10,572 nucleotides of DNA from Fidelibacterota bacterium. Lineage in GTDB: Bacteria > Marinisomatota > Marinisomatia > Marinisomatales > UBA1611. Both the position numbers and the translations under genes were made by a program. The DNA lies in NCBI GenBank assembly GCA_002722105.1, contig PBKF01000004.1, positions 10,455-21,026 on the forward strand, in the 5' to 3' direction. A model generated the notes under the pieces. That model ran no database searches and was not told the origin of the DNA. It saw only the letters and a program-made list of their open reading frames with translations. Of the stretch, positions 1 through 6,974 are shown piece by piece. Positions within the stretch are counted from its first letter, which is position 1. Each line of letters begins with the position of its first letter.

Positions 1-851
1 ATCTTTCTTGCATTATCAACTTCGCGTTTAGGCTTTGGTCCTTCAACCGGTTCAAACATTGCCTGTTTCTTTTGTGGAAGATTCCCTATTACCCTATCCA
101 CAGTTTCTTGATCAATGCCTTTCATTGCCATTGCCAAGTCATCCAGCTCAACAGAGTTCATCAGGTCACGCAATATCCCATCTGGGAAATTACCTAGAAT
201 GTCTTCAAAGGTAAGCACAAGCAATTTAACTTCTTTATAAAGCTCTGGATTTTCATTTTGTAAGGTCTGCATATACCTTTCAGCATCATCGGCACTCATT
301 TCACCAATTAAATCAGCTATTTCTTTTGCGCCGCCACGAGAAAATTCTGTAGTTCGAGGTAAATAAGAAGATTTTTCCTTTAATCGAGCTGCAACTTCAA
401 TTATGCCTTCCAAAGGAATATTTTCTAATGAGCCTAATTCTATCAAAATTTGACCTTTTTCAATTGGATCTACTTTATCCAGAATTAGCATCCTTTTTTC
501 AGGCTCAAGTTGAGCTAAAACCATTGCTACAACCGGTGAGTCCTCCTTATTTAACAAGGCTAGTAATTGCTCATCTTGCAATTCTGTTAAAAATTCAAAA
601 GGTTGGATAGGGCCATCTTCTTGGGTATTGTTATTAAACTGTTCACTTAAAAATCCAAAATAAAATTCTTCCATAACCCTTTTTTTCACTAAGAAGGATA
701 CAGAACCCATTTCACGCAAAGTAGATCGAATTTTTCGAACTTCTGTTTTTGACAATCCTTTTACTAGAGAAAGCGCAAGGCTTTCCCCTACAACAGAAAA
801 AAGGATAGCTACTTTTTGAAGTCCTGAGAGCATGTGATAATCATTGATCAT
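1..851 (-). CDS. fliG: FliG-like rotor (switch) protein, 3' end cut by window edge
   Basis: In flagella FliG forms the cytoplasmic torque ring: its N-domain binds the FliF tail and its C-domain meets the MotA stator. The 283 residues visible start MINDYHMLSGLQKVAIL and show all three domains: FliG-N (about 7-75), FliG-M (about 86-165), a GG hinge at 173-174, and FliG-C (from about 170, with FEDIL at 215-219 and the AMKG helix at 242-245). From memory of E. coli FliG, K264 corresponds to K244 here and R281 to a Lys near 261. The acidic pair D288/D289 and R297 are not cleanly kept, though acidic residues and a KPKR cluster lie nearby. The FliM-binding EHPQ motif of FliG-M reads EDSP (103-106), and the MFXF motif reads VLTF (212-215). 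FliG is usually about 335 residues, so roughly 50 are missing past the edge. The ATG has AAGGAAAG upstream and lies 17 bp after the fliF-like stop. The family call is firm; a flagellar role is not implied. Confidence 0.9.
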   Translation of the reverse strand, partial: MINDYHMLSGLQKVAILFSVVGESLALSLVKGLSKTEVRKIRSTLREMGSVSFLVKKRVMEEFYFGFLSEQFNNNTQEDGPIQPFEFLTELQDEQLLALLNKEDSPVVAMVLAQLEPEKRMLILDKVDPIEKGQILIELGSLENIPLEGIIEVAARLKEKSSYLPRTTEFSRGGAKEIADLIGEMSADDAERYMQTLQNENPELYKEVKLLVLTFEDILGNFPDGILRDLMNSVELDDLAMAMKGIDQETVDRVIGNLPQKKQAMFEPVEGPKPKREVDNARK

Positions 852-868
852 AATTTCTTTCCTTCTTC

Positions 869-2608
869 TTAGCCTTCGTCCTCTTCTTCAGCGCCACCAT
901 CATCAGGTGTTTCAGGTGCTGCAGGAGGCTCCGGTGCCGGCTGTTCTAACCATTCTTTAACAATGGATGCAGTTCTTTCTGGTTGCCCCACACTCATAGA
1001 TACAACCGATTTTCGGATATCATCAATTTCGCTTTTTAATACATTTGGATCATCACCCGTAGCTTGCTGCACTACCGGTTCTTGTATAGCGGCAGGTGTT
1101 TCTTTTGGCTCTTCTTTTGGCTCTTCTTTTATTTCGTCCTTTATTGGTTCATCTTTTTCTTCTTTTTTTGCTTTGTTTAGCTTTTTCTTTGGCCTTTTCC
1201 TGCGCTGACGTGGTGGTGGATACATCCATGGGGGCATAGGCGCTTGTTGCTTATTACGATTCATAACAAAAACAAGTGCCACCATAAGAATTATTAATAA
1301 AAGTCCAAAAGCTATTAATAATAATTGGGAAGTGCCTAAGCCTTCTGATCGCTCAGCTTGTAGTGCATCTAATTCTGTTTGCACACCTTCAAGTGCCATT
1401 ATTTTTTCTTCAATTAATGAATCACGCTTTGCTTTTTCTTCTTCTCTAGATGCTAATTCTAATTCGATTTGTGCCTGTGCTTGCTGCTGAGCTTCTATAG
1501 AATCTTTTAAAATAGCTTGAAGCAGCATTCGTCTAAGACTTTGCAACTCATTATCCAGCATTGCAAAGCGGGTGGAATCCACCTTTGATTGCTTTTCAGC
1601 ATCTTCTTCATGTGTAATAGTTAGCATATCTTTCAATGCAGAAATTTCATTATTCAGTTTGGCAACTTTCAAGGAGTCTCGTCGAAGCATTTCTTTCTTT
1701 TCTTGAGCATAGGCCTCTGCCCTTGCTTGTTCTTCCATCTGGTTAAGCTGTTTTTCAAAGAAAGATTTATCTTCTTGGCGTCGAGTTGTCTCTTCATCAC
1801 GATATTTTTGTATTTCATCTCGCCAATCTGTGTTTTCAGCAACTCGTTTTTTCTCTAAAAGATCAATTTTTTCAGCAATATTTTTTAACATAATCTGCTC
1901 AGCAGATCGCTGGTCTCTCCGCTCTTTAAAACTGGCAGTCATTATAGTAAGTTTATCTCCGCGGTTGCGATCAAACTTAGATGCAGCCATTGCAAGCTGA
2001 CGAATATTTTCAATTAATTCAGGCGCTGCACCTTCCTGAAGAATAAGTGTTAAGTCCATACGCTTCACTTGCGCTCGTGAAGGACGCTTGCGTGACAGTA
2101 CCTTATCCACCATTTCTTCATCTGATTTATCAGAACCTGTCGTACGATCCATCGGCTCCATTGTTCTGGGGGATATAGGCGTTGATTGAGTAATAGATGA
2201 TACATCAGCTTTAGGTTTGGTAACATCTACTTCAAATCCCGGAATTGGAAGCCCTACTGAATAACTTTCTTCTGATTGTTGAGTCTCCATCGCCATTTTT
2301 TTCTGAATTTTGACAAGCGCATCTGCTGTTTTTTCTGCAGGTGTTGTTGGAGCCCGATTATCAGTATCGCGTTGAGAAAAAACCGTGATCTGTTCATTTA
2401 CTTCATCCAGAACTTCTAATTCCACATCAACATTGATAACATACTTTTGGGAATCAATTATTTTGGACAAAGCATCTTTTACTCGTCCACGAATATTATT
2501 TTCCACCATCAGTTTTTGAGATAGGTATCCTCCTCCTTGCCCAATGAGCAGTGTGACCGCTATAACTGCTCCAATGATGGATATTTTATGTGTTTTCACC
2601 TTATTCAT
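869..2608 (-). CDS. fliF: Reduced FliF-like MS-ring protein with RBM3 only and a long periplasmic coiled coil
   Basis: 579 residues. FliF normally forms the inner-membrane ring of the flagellar base. Layout here: TM1 about 9-29; first half of the RBM3 fold 38-78 (NIRGRVKDAL, then VINVDVELEV); a Pro/Ser/Thr-rich linker 80-180 where FliF has its beta-collar; second half of RBM3 182-227 (RMDLTLIL, then FDRNRGDKLTIM, very like the FliF FDxxRGDxxxV motif); a charged, heptad-like coiled coil about 228-422; TM2 about 428-449; a Pro/Lys/Arg-rich cytoplasmic stretch to about 485; an acidic region; and an amphipathic segment 523-556 ending IVKEWLEQ, like the FliG-binding end of FliF. RBM1 and RBM2, which precede RBM3 in flagellar FliF, are absent, while the coiled coil has no FliF counterpart. 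Topology puts RBM3 and the coiled coil in the periplasm and the tail in the cytoplasm. Start: ATG with AAGGAG six bases upstream. Adjacent fliG supports the call. It could also be read as a generic coiled-coil membrane protein, but the RBM3 and tail motifs argue against that. Confidence 0.8.
   Translation of the reverse strand: MNKVKTHKISIIGAVIAVTLLIGQGGGYLSQKLMVENNIRGRVKDALSKIIDSQKYVINVDVELEVLDEVNEQITVFSQRDTDNRAPTTPAEKTADALVKIQKKMAMETQQSEESYSVGLPIPGFEVDVTKPKADVSSITQSTPISPRTMEPMDRTTGSDKSDEEMVDKVLSRKRPSRAQVKRMDLTLILQEGAAPELIENIRQLAMAASKFDRNRGDKLTIMTASFKERRDQRSAEQIMLKNIAEKIDLLEKKRVAENTDWRDEIQKYRDEETTRRQEDKSFFEKQLNQMEEQARAEAYAQEKKEMLRRDSLKVAKLNNEISALKDMLTITHEEDAEKQSKVDSTRFAMLDNELQSLRRMLLQAILKDSIEAQQQAQAQIELELASREEEKAKRDSLIEEKIMALEGVQTELDALQAERSEGLGTSQLLLIAFGLLLIILMVALVFVMNRNKQQAPMPPWMYPPPRQRRKRPKKKLNKAKKEEKDEPIKDEIKEEPKEEPKETPAAIQEPVVQQATGDDPNVLKSEIDDIRKSVVSMSVGQPERTASIVKEWLEQPAPEPPAAPETPDDGGAEEEDEG
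1100..1130. repeat. 12-bp tandem repeat, about 2.6 copies, inside the fliF-like gene
   Basis: The unit ttcttttggctc occurs twice in a row and then partly again. On the coding strand it gives an in-frame Lys-Glu-Glu-Pro type repeat in the acidic, Pro-rich cytoplasmic linker between TM2 and the FliG-binding tail. Because the unit is a multiple of three, slippage would change linker length without breaking the frame. Confidence 0.7.
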
Positions 2609-2661
2609 GTGAAACTCCTTGGTATGTGTTTTTACCGCATATGAATACGGGTTGAATAATT

Positions 2662-3558
2662 TTATTCATCATAACTGGTGCCTGAACGCCCTTTTCCATG
2701 ATGAGGAGGATTAATAAATGTAACTTGAATTCTTCTATTCAAAGCCTTTTGTTTTTTATTAGCATTTAAGGACATTACTGTCGGCATATTGAATTCCCTG
2801 CCATCTTTATCAGTCCTTATAACCGGCTCTTCCCAAGTCAATGTTAAGGGATTATACATAGGATTAACTTTTTTTATACTATCTAACCCCTTAGGATACC
2901 AATCTCCATAACCTGCAGCTAAAAGCCTGGGAGCAGGTACTCCTTGTTCTATCATATACCTTACACAAGTTGCTCCACGGGCAGCAGAAAGCTCCCAATT
3001 GCTGGCATAAAACTTCTTCCATTTAGGAGGCATAGGGTCAGCATCAGAGTGCCCTGCAACTTCAACTTGAAAAGGGCTTGCTAATATTCTTGGAATTATC
3101 TCCTCATCCATTAAGCCTTTTAGTTCAGTTTTCATATCTGCTTTACCAGATGGGAATGCAAAGTCTCCTTTGATATTAACTATCAACCCTTTTGAACTAG
3201 TCTGAATATCAATTGGTGGATCACCCGCAGGGTTTTCTTTTTTCATTTCTTCTATGGCTTCCTGCAGCTCTTTTTTCATTTGGGCTAAATTTTCGATTGG
3301 CTCAAATTCACCTTCTTCTTCAGCTTTACCTTCAGCCTTGATTTTACTCCCCAATGACTTCCCCTGTGAATTGGCCATTTCTTGTAATTTAACAGGATCC
3401 ATGGTTGAGATTGCTGCCAAAAGTACGAAAAAGGCAAAAAGAAGTGTCATCATGTCCGCAAAGGTACCAAACCAACCCGGCAAGCCCTCTTCTACTGAGT
3501 TTACCCCTTCTTCAAAACCTTTGCCAAAGGCCTTTTTTTCACCTGGTGTCATAGCCAT
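2662..3558 (-). CDS. motB: MotB/PomB-type stator subunit with OmpA peptidoglycan-binding domain
   Basis: 298 residues. With MotA it forms the ion-driven stator anchored to peptidoglycan. A short cytoplasmic N-terminus leads to a single TM helix about 28-51, GWFGTFADMMTLLFAFFVLL. The Asp at 35 in the FAD motif corresponds to the ion-binding Asp of MotB (D32 in E. coli). The wording of this segment is closer to PomB/MotB than to ExbD/TolR. A charged helical linker (about 55-108) follows, then an OmpA-C domain about 120-281: GHSDAD 169-174, NWELSAARG 187-195, AAGYGD 214-219 and NRRIQVTF 274-281. About 50 residues separate AAGYGD from NRR, longer than in typical OmpA domains, so this loop carries an insertion (about 225-268). 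Start: ATG with GGGAG eight bases upstream, overlapping the motA end; the gap to motA is 5 bp. The Met two codons later is an equally possible start. The pair is very probably an active ion channel. Confidence 0.95.
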   Translation of the reverse strand: MAMTPGEKKAFGKGFEEGVNSVEEGLPGWFGTFADMMTLLFAFFVLLAAISTMDPVKLQEMANSQGKSLGSKIKAEGKAEEEGEFEPIENLAQMKKELQEAIEEMKKENPAGDPPIDIQTSSKGLIVNIKGDFAFPSGKADMKTELKGLMDEEIIPRILASPFQVEVAGHSDADPMPPKWKKFYASNWELSAARGATCVRYMIEQGVPAPRLLAAGYGDWYPKGLDSIKKVNPMYNPLTLTWEEPVIRTDKDGREFNMPTVMSLNANKKQKALNRRIQVTFINPPHHGKGRSGTSYDE

Positions 3559-3563
3559 TTAGA

Positions 3564-4349
3564 TTACTCCCGTTTCCACTCCGAAGGGGGAATAAAGGAA
3601 TTCAACTTTTCTCGAACAATTAAAGGGTGTTTTTTTTGATGAATGAGTCTGGAAGCCTCTACCAATAGACATGCTGACATAGATGTTTGTGTGGTCTTAT
3701 TTCCCATTTTTTGAGCCATAGGAAGAAAAAATAAATTTGCAAATACTGCACCATAAAGAGTAGTAATCAAAGCCGCTGCCATACCCCCACCTAAATTATC
3801 CGCTCCACCTTCACCACCAAAACCCGCCAACATCAGGACCAAACCTATCAAAGTACCAACCATGCCCCATGCAGGAGATAAGTCACCCATTGCTTTTAGC
3901 ATGTCAGTCTGTACCTTTTCGCGTTTTTCACGATATTCAATTCTAGTCTCCATAATTTCAGTTACTTCTTCTAGTGAATAGCCATCTACAACCATTTGGA
4001 CACCATCTTTAAAGAAATAAGTTCTAATGGTATCCACAGCCTTTTCAAGATCAGCGGCACCTTTTCGGGCAGATTCAGCAATTTCACATGCTTCATCTAC
4101 TAAAGGTCCCATTTTATCATCTGCAGGTTTTAGTACAGCTCCTATAGCTTTACCAAGCGCAGCAACGTGGTACATTGGAAAAGCAACCATAACTGATGCC
4201 AACATACCTCCAAATACAATTCCAAAACTTGGAATGGAAAGAAAGTTGCCAAAGCCACCTGCGGCACCCTCAACAAATAATGCATAGGCAATACTGCCTA
4301 CCATAAAAACCATTCCTAGTACAACGCCAATAATTAGAGCAATATCCAT
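3564..4349 (-). CDS. motA: MotA/PomA-type stator subunit
   Basis: 261 residues, normal MotA/PomA length (PF01618). Four membrane helices: TM1 about 4-25, TM2 about 36-57, a cytoplasmic domain 58-155, TM3 about 157-176 and TM4 about 189-212. The signature LSPAWGMVGTLIGLVLML covers 157-174; its Pro159 matches the essential TM3 proline of MotA (P173 in E. coli). The cytoplasmic loop keeps an ARK...LE pattern (R95, E102) comparable to R90/E98, the residues that interact with FliG. TM4 contains LITTLYGAVFANLFFLP, which resembles the Na+-driven PomA/MotP class more than the H+-driven E. coli MotA; Na+ coupling is inference. Start: ATG with GAGGA eight bases upstream. It lies 4 bp after the barrel-TPR gene and 5 bp before motB, so the genes are almost certainly co-translated. 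ExbB/TolQ is unlikely given length, four TMs and the MotB-type partner. Confidence 0.95.
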   Translation of the reverse strand: MDIALIIGVVLGMVFMVGSIAYALFVEGAAGGFGNFLSIPSFGIVFGGMLASVMVAFPMYHVAALGKAIGAVLKPADDKMGPLVDEACEIAESARKGAADLEKAVDTIRTYFFKDGVQMVVDGYSLEEVTEIMETRIEYREKREKVQTDMLKAMGDLSPAWGMVGTLIGLVLMLAGFGGEGGADNLGGGMAAALITTLYGAVFANLFFLPMAQKMGNKTTQTSMSACLLVEASRLIHQKKHPLIVREKLNSFIPPSEWKRE

Positions 4350-4353
4350 AAAA

Positions 4354-5754
4354 TTATTCCTCGTTCAAACTTGCTGATTTTATTTTATTTTCATGTAGAG
4401 CTTTTAGAATATTCCTCACGTCTGTATACTCTGGATCCAATCGTAGTGCCAAATTCCAATTAATAGTAGCTCTCTGGACATCCCCTAATTTATAATAGAT
4501 TGACCCTCTGCGGGCATAGGCTAACGCCAAATTAGGATTTAATTCTAAAGCCAGGTCTACTTCTTTCAAAGCCTCCCGGTAATCTCCAGCATAAAAGTAT
4601 CTTAATGACTTAGATAAATGTCTTAATGCTTCATTCATGTTTTTTTCTGAAACATTTGTTTCTAACTGTAATGAATTCAATGAATCAGTCAAAAATTTAG
4701 AATTTTGTTCCATTGCCGATAATCGGACTAAAAGGTTTCTCATTTCATTATTCATTAGTGCCATGGAATCTCGTAGAGTTTCAACGGCGATATTAGCCAT
4801 AGTTATTGTGGAGTCCCGATGTAACGGTACATTCTCCATCCCAGGCGCAACTCCTAAAGGCCCATACAAATTAGTTGGCCCGGATGGTCCTACTTCTAAT
4901 CTGCGTCTGGGTGCTCTTGGAACAGCCATATCGAGCCCCAGTGTAAATCCTGGATGACCAACCCAATACCGCTTGTCCCAATCCGGCAATCTTTCAATGT
5001 GGGTGAACCCTAAGTTCAGGCGGTAATCCGAGGTAAGGGGGATGCGGAGTCCCACATTGACACCTGTCCCGTCGAATTCACCCACAATATCCATTCCACC
5101 CCGTCTTGCGAAGTACGGAGTCTTCAATACAAATCCAAGAAAAACACCAGCATTAGTAGTAGCAGAATCAGGATCAACTTCTATAGTATCCATAGGAGCT
5201 AACCCACCTGTACCAAAACCCATGTAGGTGTTCATTTTATATTCACCTAAATCTTTTTGACTAGCCAATACAGTAAAAAAGGACAAAAGTGATGTGTTGA
5301 GACTAAGAATCTCGTCTGAAGTTTGATCACTTTGAAAAACAACATCCTGTAATCCTACTGATAAGGATATATCATTATAAGTAAAAACACGCTGCTGAAA
5401 ATGAAAACCAAATTCTACTGCAGGTGTATATTGAGATTCAGAAATCTGAGATGTTCTGGTAGTATCGCCTCCCTGTACGGCAGAGAAGCCAAAAGCAAAA
5501 CCTTTATTTAATTCTATATCAAAATAAACACCTTTGGCTGTATTAAATGGATCAAAGTTGTGAATCTCTGTGCCAAAACCTGTCCGAAATAAATAAGGCG
5601 TTTTTGTGTTGCTTGATGTGGGAACTCGCATCATAAGCCCCGGACGAGTATAGGTTACTCGCGTAGAACACAATACCATTGTGGTCAATAGCAGCAATAG
5701 AACAGAAAAATATTTGATTTGACCTTTCAATATACCTCCTATTCCTTTTGCCAT
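4354..5754 (-). CDS. Predicted outer-membrane beta-barrel protein with coiled coil and C-terminal TPR repeats
   Basis: 466 residues from the ATG chosen here. I do not recognise a named family. Residues 1-30 look like a signal peptide: a KGQIK basic region followed by a run of leucines ending VLCS. The Cys is not in a good lipobox because Leu precedes it. Residues about 45-280 show alternating aromatic/Gly-rich strands (for example TYMGFGTGG, GVNVGLRIPL, YRLNLGFTHIERLP) typical of an outer-membrane beta-barrel. A Pro/Gly linker (280-310) leads to a coiled coil about 312-375 and two TPR-like repeats about 378-446 (YREALKEVDLALELNP, then AYARRGSIYYKLGD). If the barrel call is right, coiled coil and TPRs hang in the periplasm. 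The frame also allows a TTG start at 5790, but that adds twelve residues before the signal sequence and lacks a ribosome site. The ATG lies 13 bp after the upstream stop, with GGGAGG about 24 bases upstream; coupling to the upstream gene is likely. Confidence 0.75.
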   Translation of the reverse strand: MAKGIGGILKGQIKYFSVLLLLLTTMVLCSTRVTYTRPGLMMRVPTSSNTKTPYLFRTGFGTEIHNFDPFNTAKGVYFDIELNKGFAFGFSAVQGGDTTRTSQISESQYTPAVEFGFHFQQRVFTYNDISLSVGLQDVVFQSDQTSDEILSLNTSLLSFFTVLASQKDLGEYKMNTYMGFGTGGLAPMDTIEVDPDSATTNAGVFLGFVLKTPYFARRGGMDIVGEFDGTGVNVGLRIPLTSDYRLNLGFTHIERLPDWDKRYWVGHPGFTLGLDMAVPRAPRRRLEVGPSGPTNLYGPLGVAPGMENVPLHRDSTITMANIAVETLRDSMALMNNEMRNLLVRLSAMEQNSKFLTDSLNSLQLETNVSEKNMNEALRHLSKSLRYFYAGDYREALKEVDLALELNPNLALAYARRGSIYYKLGDVQRATINWNLALRLDPEYTDVRNILKALHENKIKSASLNEE

Positions 5755-5767
5755 GTGGCAATATGCA

Positions 5768-6952
5768 TTATTGATATTCCTCCCAATCAATCACATAAGA
5801 ATAGCCGATAAAAGCACCAAAATCCTGTGGAACATAGAGATCAAATTTTCCAATTGCCCCAGGCAACAAACTAGCATCTGATACAATTCCTGTTTCAAAT
5901 GTATTATAAGAGCCTTTTACAAAAGTTGTAAGTGTTTTTGTTTCACCGCTCCAGTTTTTACGAAACACAAAATCTACTTTAACAAAATCAGCCCTACGCC
6001 CACCGATGTTTTTAATTTCACCATTAAAAATAATATTACCTTGCCCATCCTTTTTTTCCGAAATATTGCCAACCAATACACAATTTGCAGAAAATTTTGC
6101 ACTAGCATTCCGACTAGAAGAATTGGCAGATGCATATTTAGGTTGTGCTAGTTTTGGCATTGGGGGCGGTGTGTAACTTTCTCGAATTTGCTCCGGTACA
6201 TATTCCTGGGTATCCTCGGTAATAACGTTATCCACAATTCGAACAACCTGCTCACGATCGACAATCAGATAACCCACCAAAGTTTCTACCTTTAATGATT
6301 TATCATCTTGATAGATAATTTTCCCAAATACAGTGCTGCCATTTTTTAAAATTATCTCTTTAGAATAAATAGTAAGTGGGTTAACCCACATTTTACTTAA
6401 AGCTTTCAAATCATCAATTTCCTGTGAAAGATGCTTGAATTCCGCAGAAAGTTTTTTAATCTCAAAATTTAATTCATTTAGGATAAAGTCTTTACTGGGG
6501 CTTCCCATAGCCTCCATAGTTTGGGGTACAGTAACAGAAATTTGCTCTGGTCTTTTAATAGTCTTTTCGGTAGTTGATTGGCCTTTGCTCACAACATCTG
6601 CAGATGCTTCAGTTGGCTTTTCCTCTGTCGAAAGGGTCAAGTCCCCAACATCCTTTTTCCCTGAAAGGGTAACAATCATTTCAGCAGACCCAAATTCGTC
6701 ATGTGATGCTTGCAGGACATAATCGCCATCTTTCAACTTTTTAAATTTAAATTTTCCATTACCACCAGTTTTATCCTCTGCAACAACCTCACCGCCAGAA
6801 AGAAGGGTCAATACGGCTTTTTTAACTTTTTTACCTTCCGAATTGACAATTCTCCCGGAAAGTGTGCTCTTGGCAAACACAGTGGTCCCTAAGAGTAAAA
6901 AGAGGGCTGTAGCGAATACAACTCGCTTTTGAAGGCTTTTTGATAGTGTCAT
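5768..6952 (-). CDS. Secreted periplasmic multi-domain protein (carboxypeptidase-regulatory-like, coiled coil, FxLYD-like)
   Basis: 394 residues, first gene of the motor operon; no named family recognised. A clear signal peptide 1-27 (KR start, hydrophobic core, TVFA before the cleavage site). Residues about 29-107 form a carboxypeptidase-regulatory/SpaA-like beta sandwich: LSGRIVNSEGKKVKKAVLTL, then GNGKFKFKKLKDGDYVL. A Lys/Thr/Glu-rich linker is followed by a short coiled coil (about 154-187) and a small beta domain (about 193-245, IILKNGSTVFGKIIYQDD, VGYLIVDREQVVRI) that resembles SH3/Lsm-like folds. After a Pro/Ser linker, residues about 290-390 look like an FxLYD/immunoglobulin-like domain (FNGEIKNIGG, VKVDFVFRK, LLPGAIGKFDLYVP). 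No catalytic residues are evident, so a structural or adaptor role in the periplasm, or anchored to the next gene's product, is inferred. The start ATG has GAGG six bases upstream and lies about 50 bases below a strong promoter. Confidence 0.75.
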   Translation of the reverse strand: MTLSKSLQKRVVFATALFLLLGTTVFAKSTLSGRIVNSEGKKVKKAVLTLLSGGEVVAEDKTGGNGKFKFKKLKDGDYVLQASHDEFGSAEMIVTLSGKKDVGDLTLSTEEKPTEASADVVSKGQSTTEKTIKRPEQISVTVPQTMEAMGSPSKDFILNELNFEIKKLSAEFKHLSQEIDDLKALSKMWVNPLTIYSKEIILKNGSTVFGKIIYQDDKSLKVETLVGYLIVDREQVVRIVDNVITEDTQEYVPEQIRESYTPPPMPKLAQPKYASANSSSRNASAKFSANCVLVGNISEKKDGQGNIIFNGEIKNIGGRRADFVKVDFVFRKNWSGETKTLTTFVKGSYNTFETGIVSDASLLPGAIGKFDLYVPQDFGAFIGYSYVIDWEEYQ

Positions 6953-6974
6953 GTTTTACCTCGGATTATGAACA

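Noticed and set aside
963..1208. Plus-strand open frames opposite the minus-strand genes (for example 963-1208, 3254-3562, 4027-4287, 4637-4957)
   Set aside because: Ser/Phe-rich translations mirroring the Lys/Glu-rich genes on the other strand, without motifs or ribosome sites; antisense shadows.
2635..2650. Small hairpin (six pairs including one G-U, four-base loop) in the 53-bp gap between motB and the fliF-like gene
   Set aside because: No T-run follows on the minus strand, the stem is weak, and a strong AAGGAG site for the next gene lies just after it, so it is not a credible terminator.
2662..4349. Reading the two membrane genes as TolQR or ExbBD
   Set aside because: The partner has four TMs, 261 residues and PomA-like TM3/TM4 signatures, and the other has a full OmpA peptidoglycan-binding domain, neither typical of ExbBD/TolQR.
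5755..5790. TTG at 5790 as the start of the barrel-TPR gene
   Set aside because: It would overlap the upstream gene, has no ribosome site and would put twelve extra residues before the signal peptide. ATG at 5754 gives a normal signal sequence.
869..6952. Reading the MotAB genes as a Zorya-type phage defence system
   Set aside because: No helicase, nuclease or other Zorya effector is present, MotA and MotB have normal stator lengths, and FliF/FliG homologues point to a rotor.
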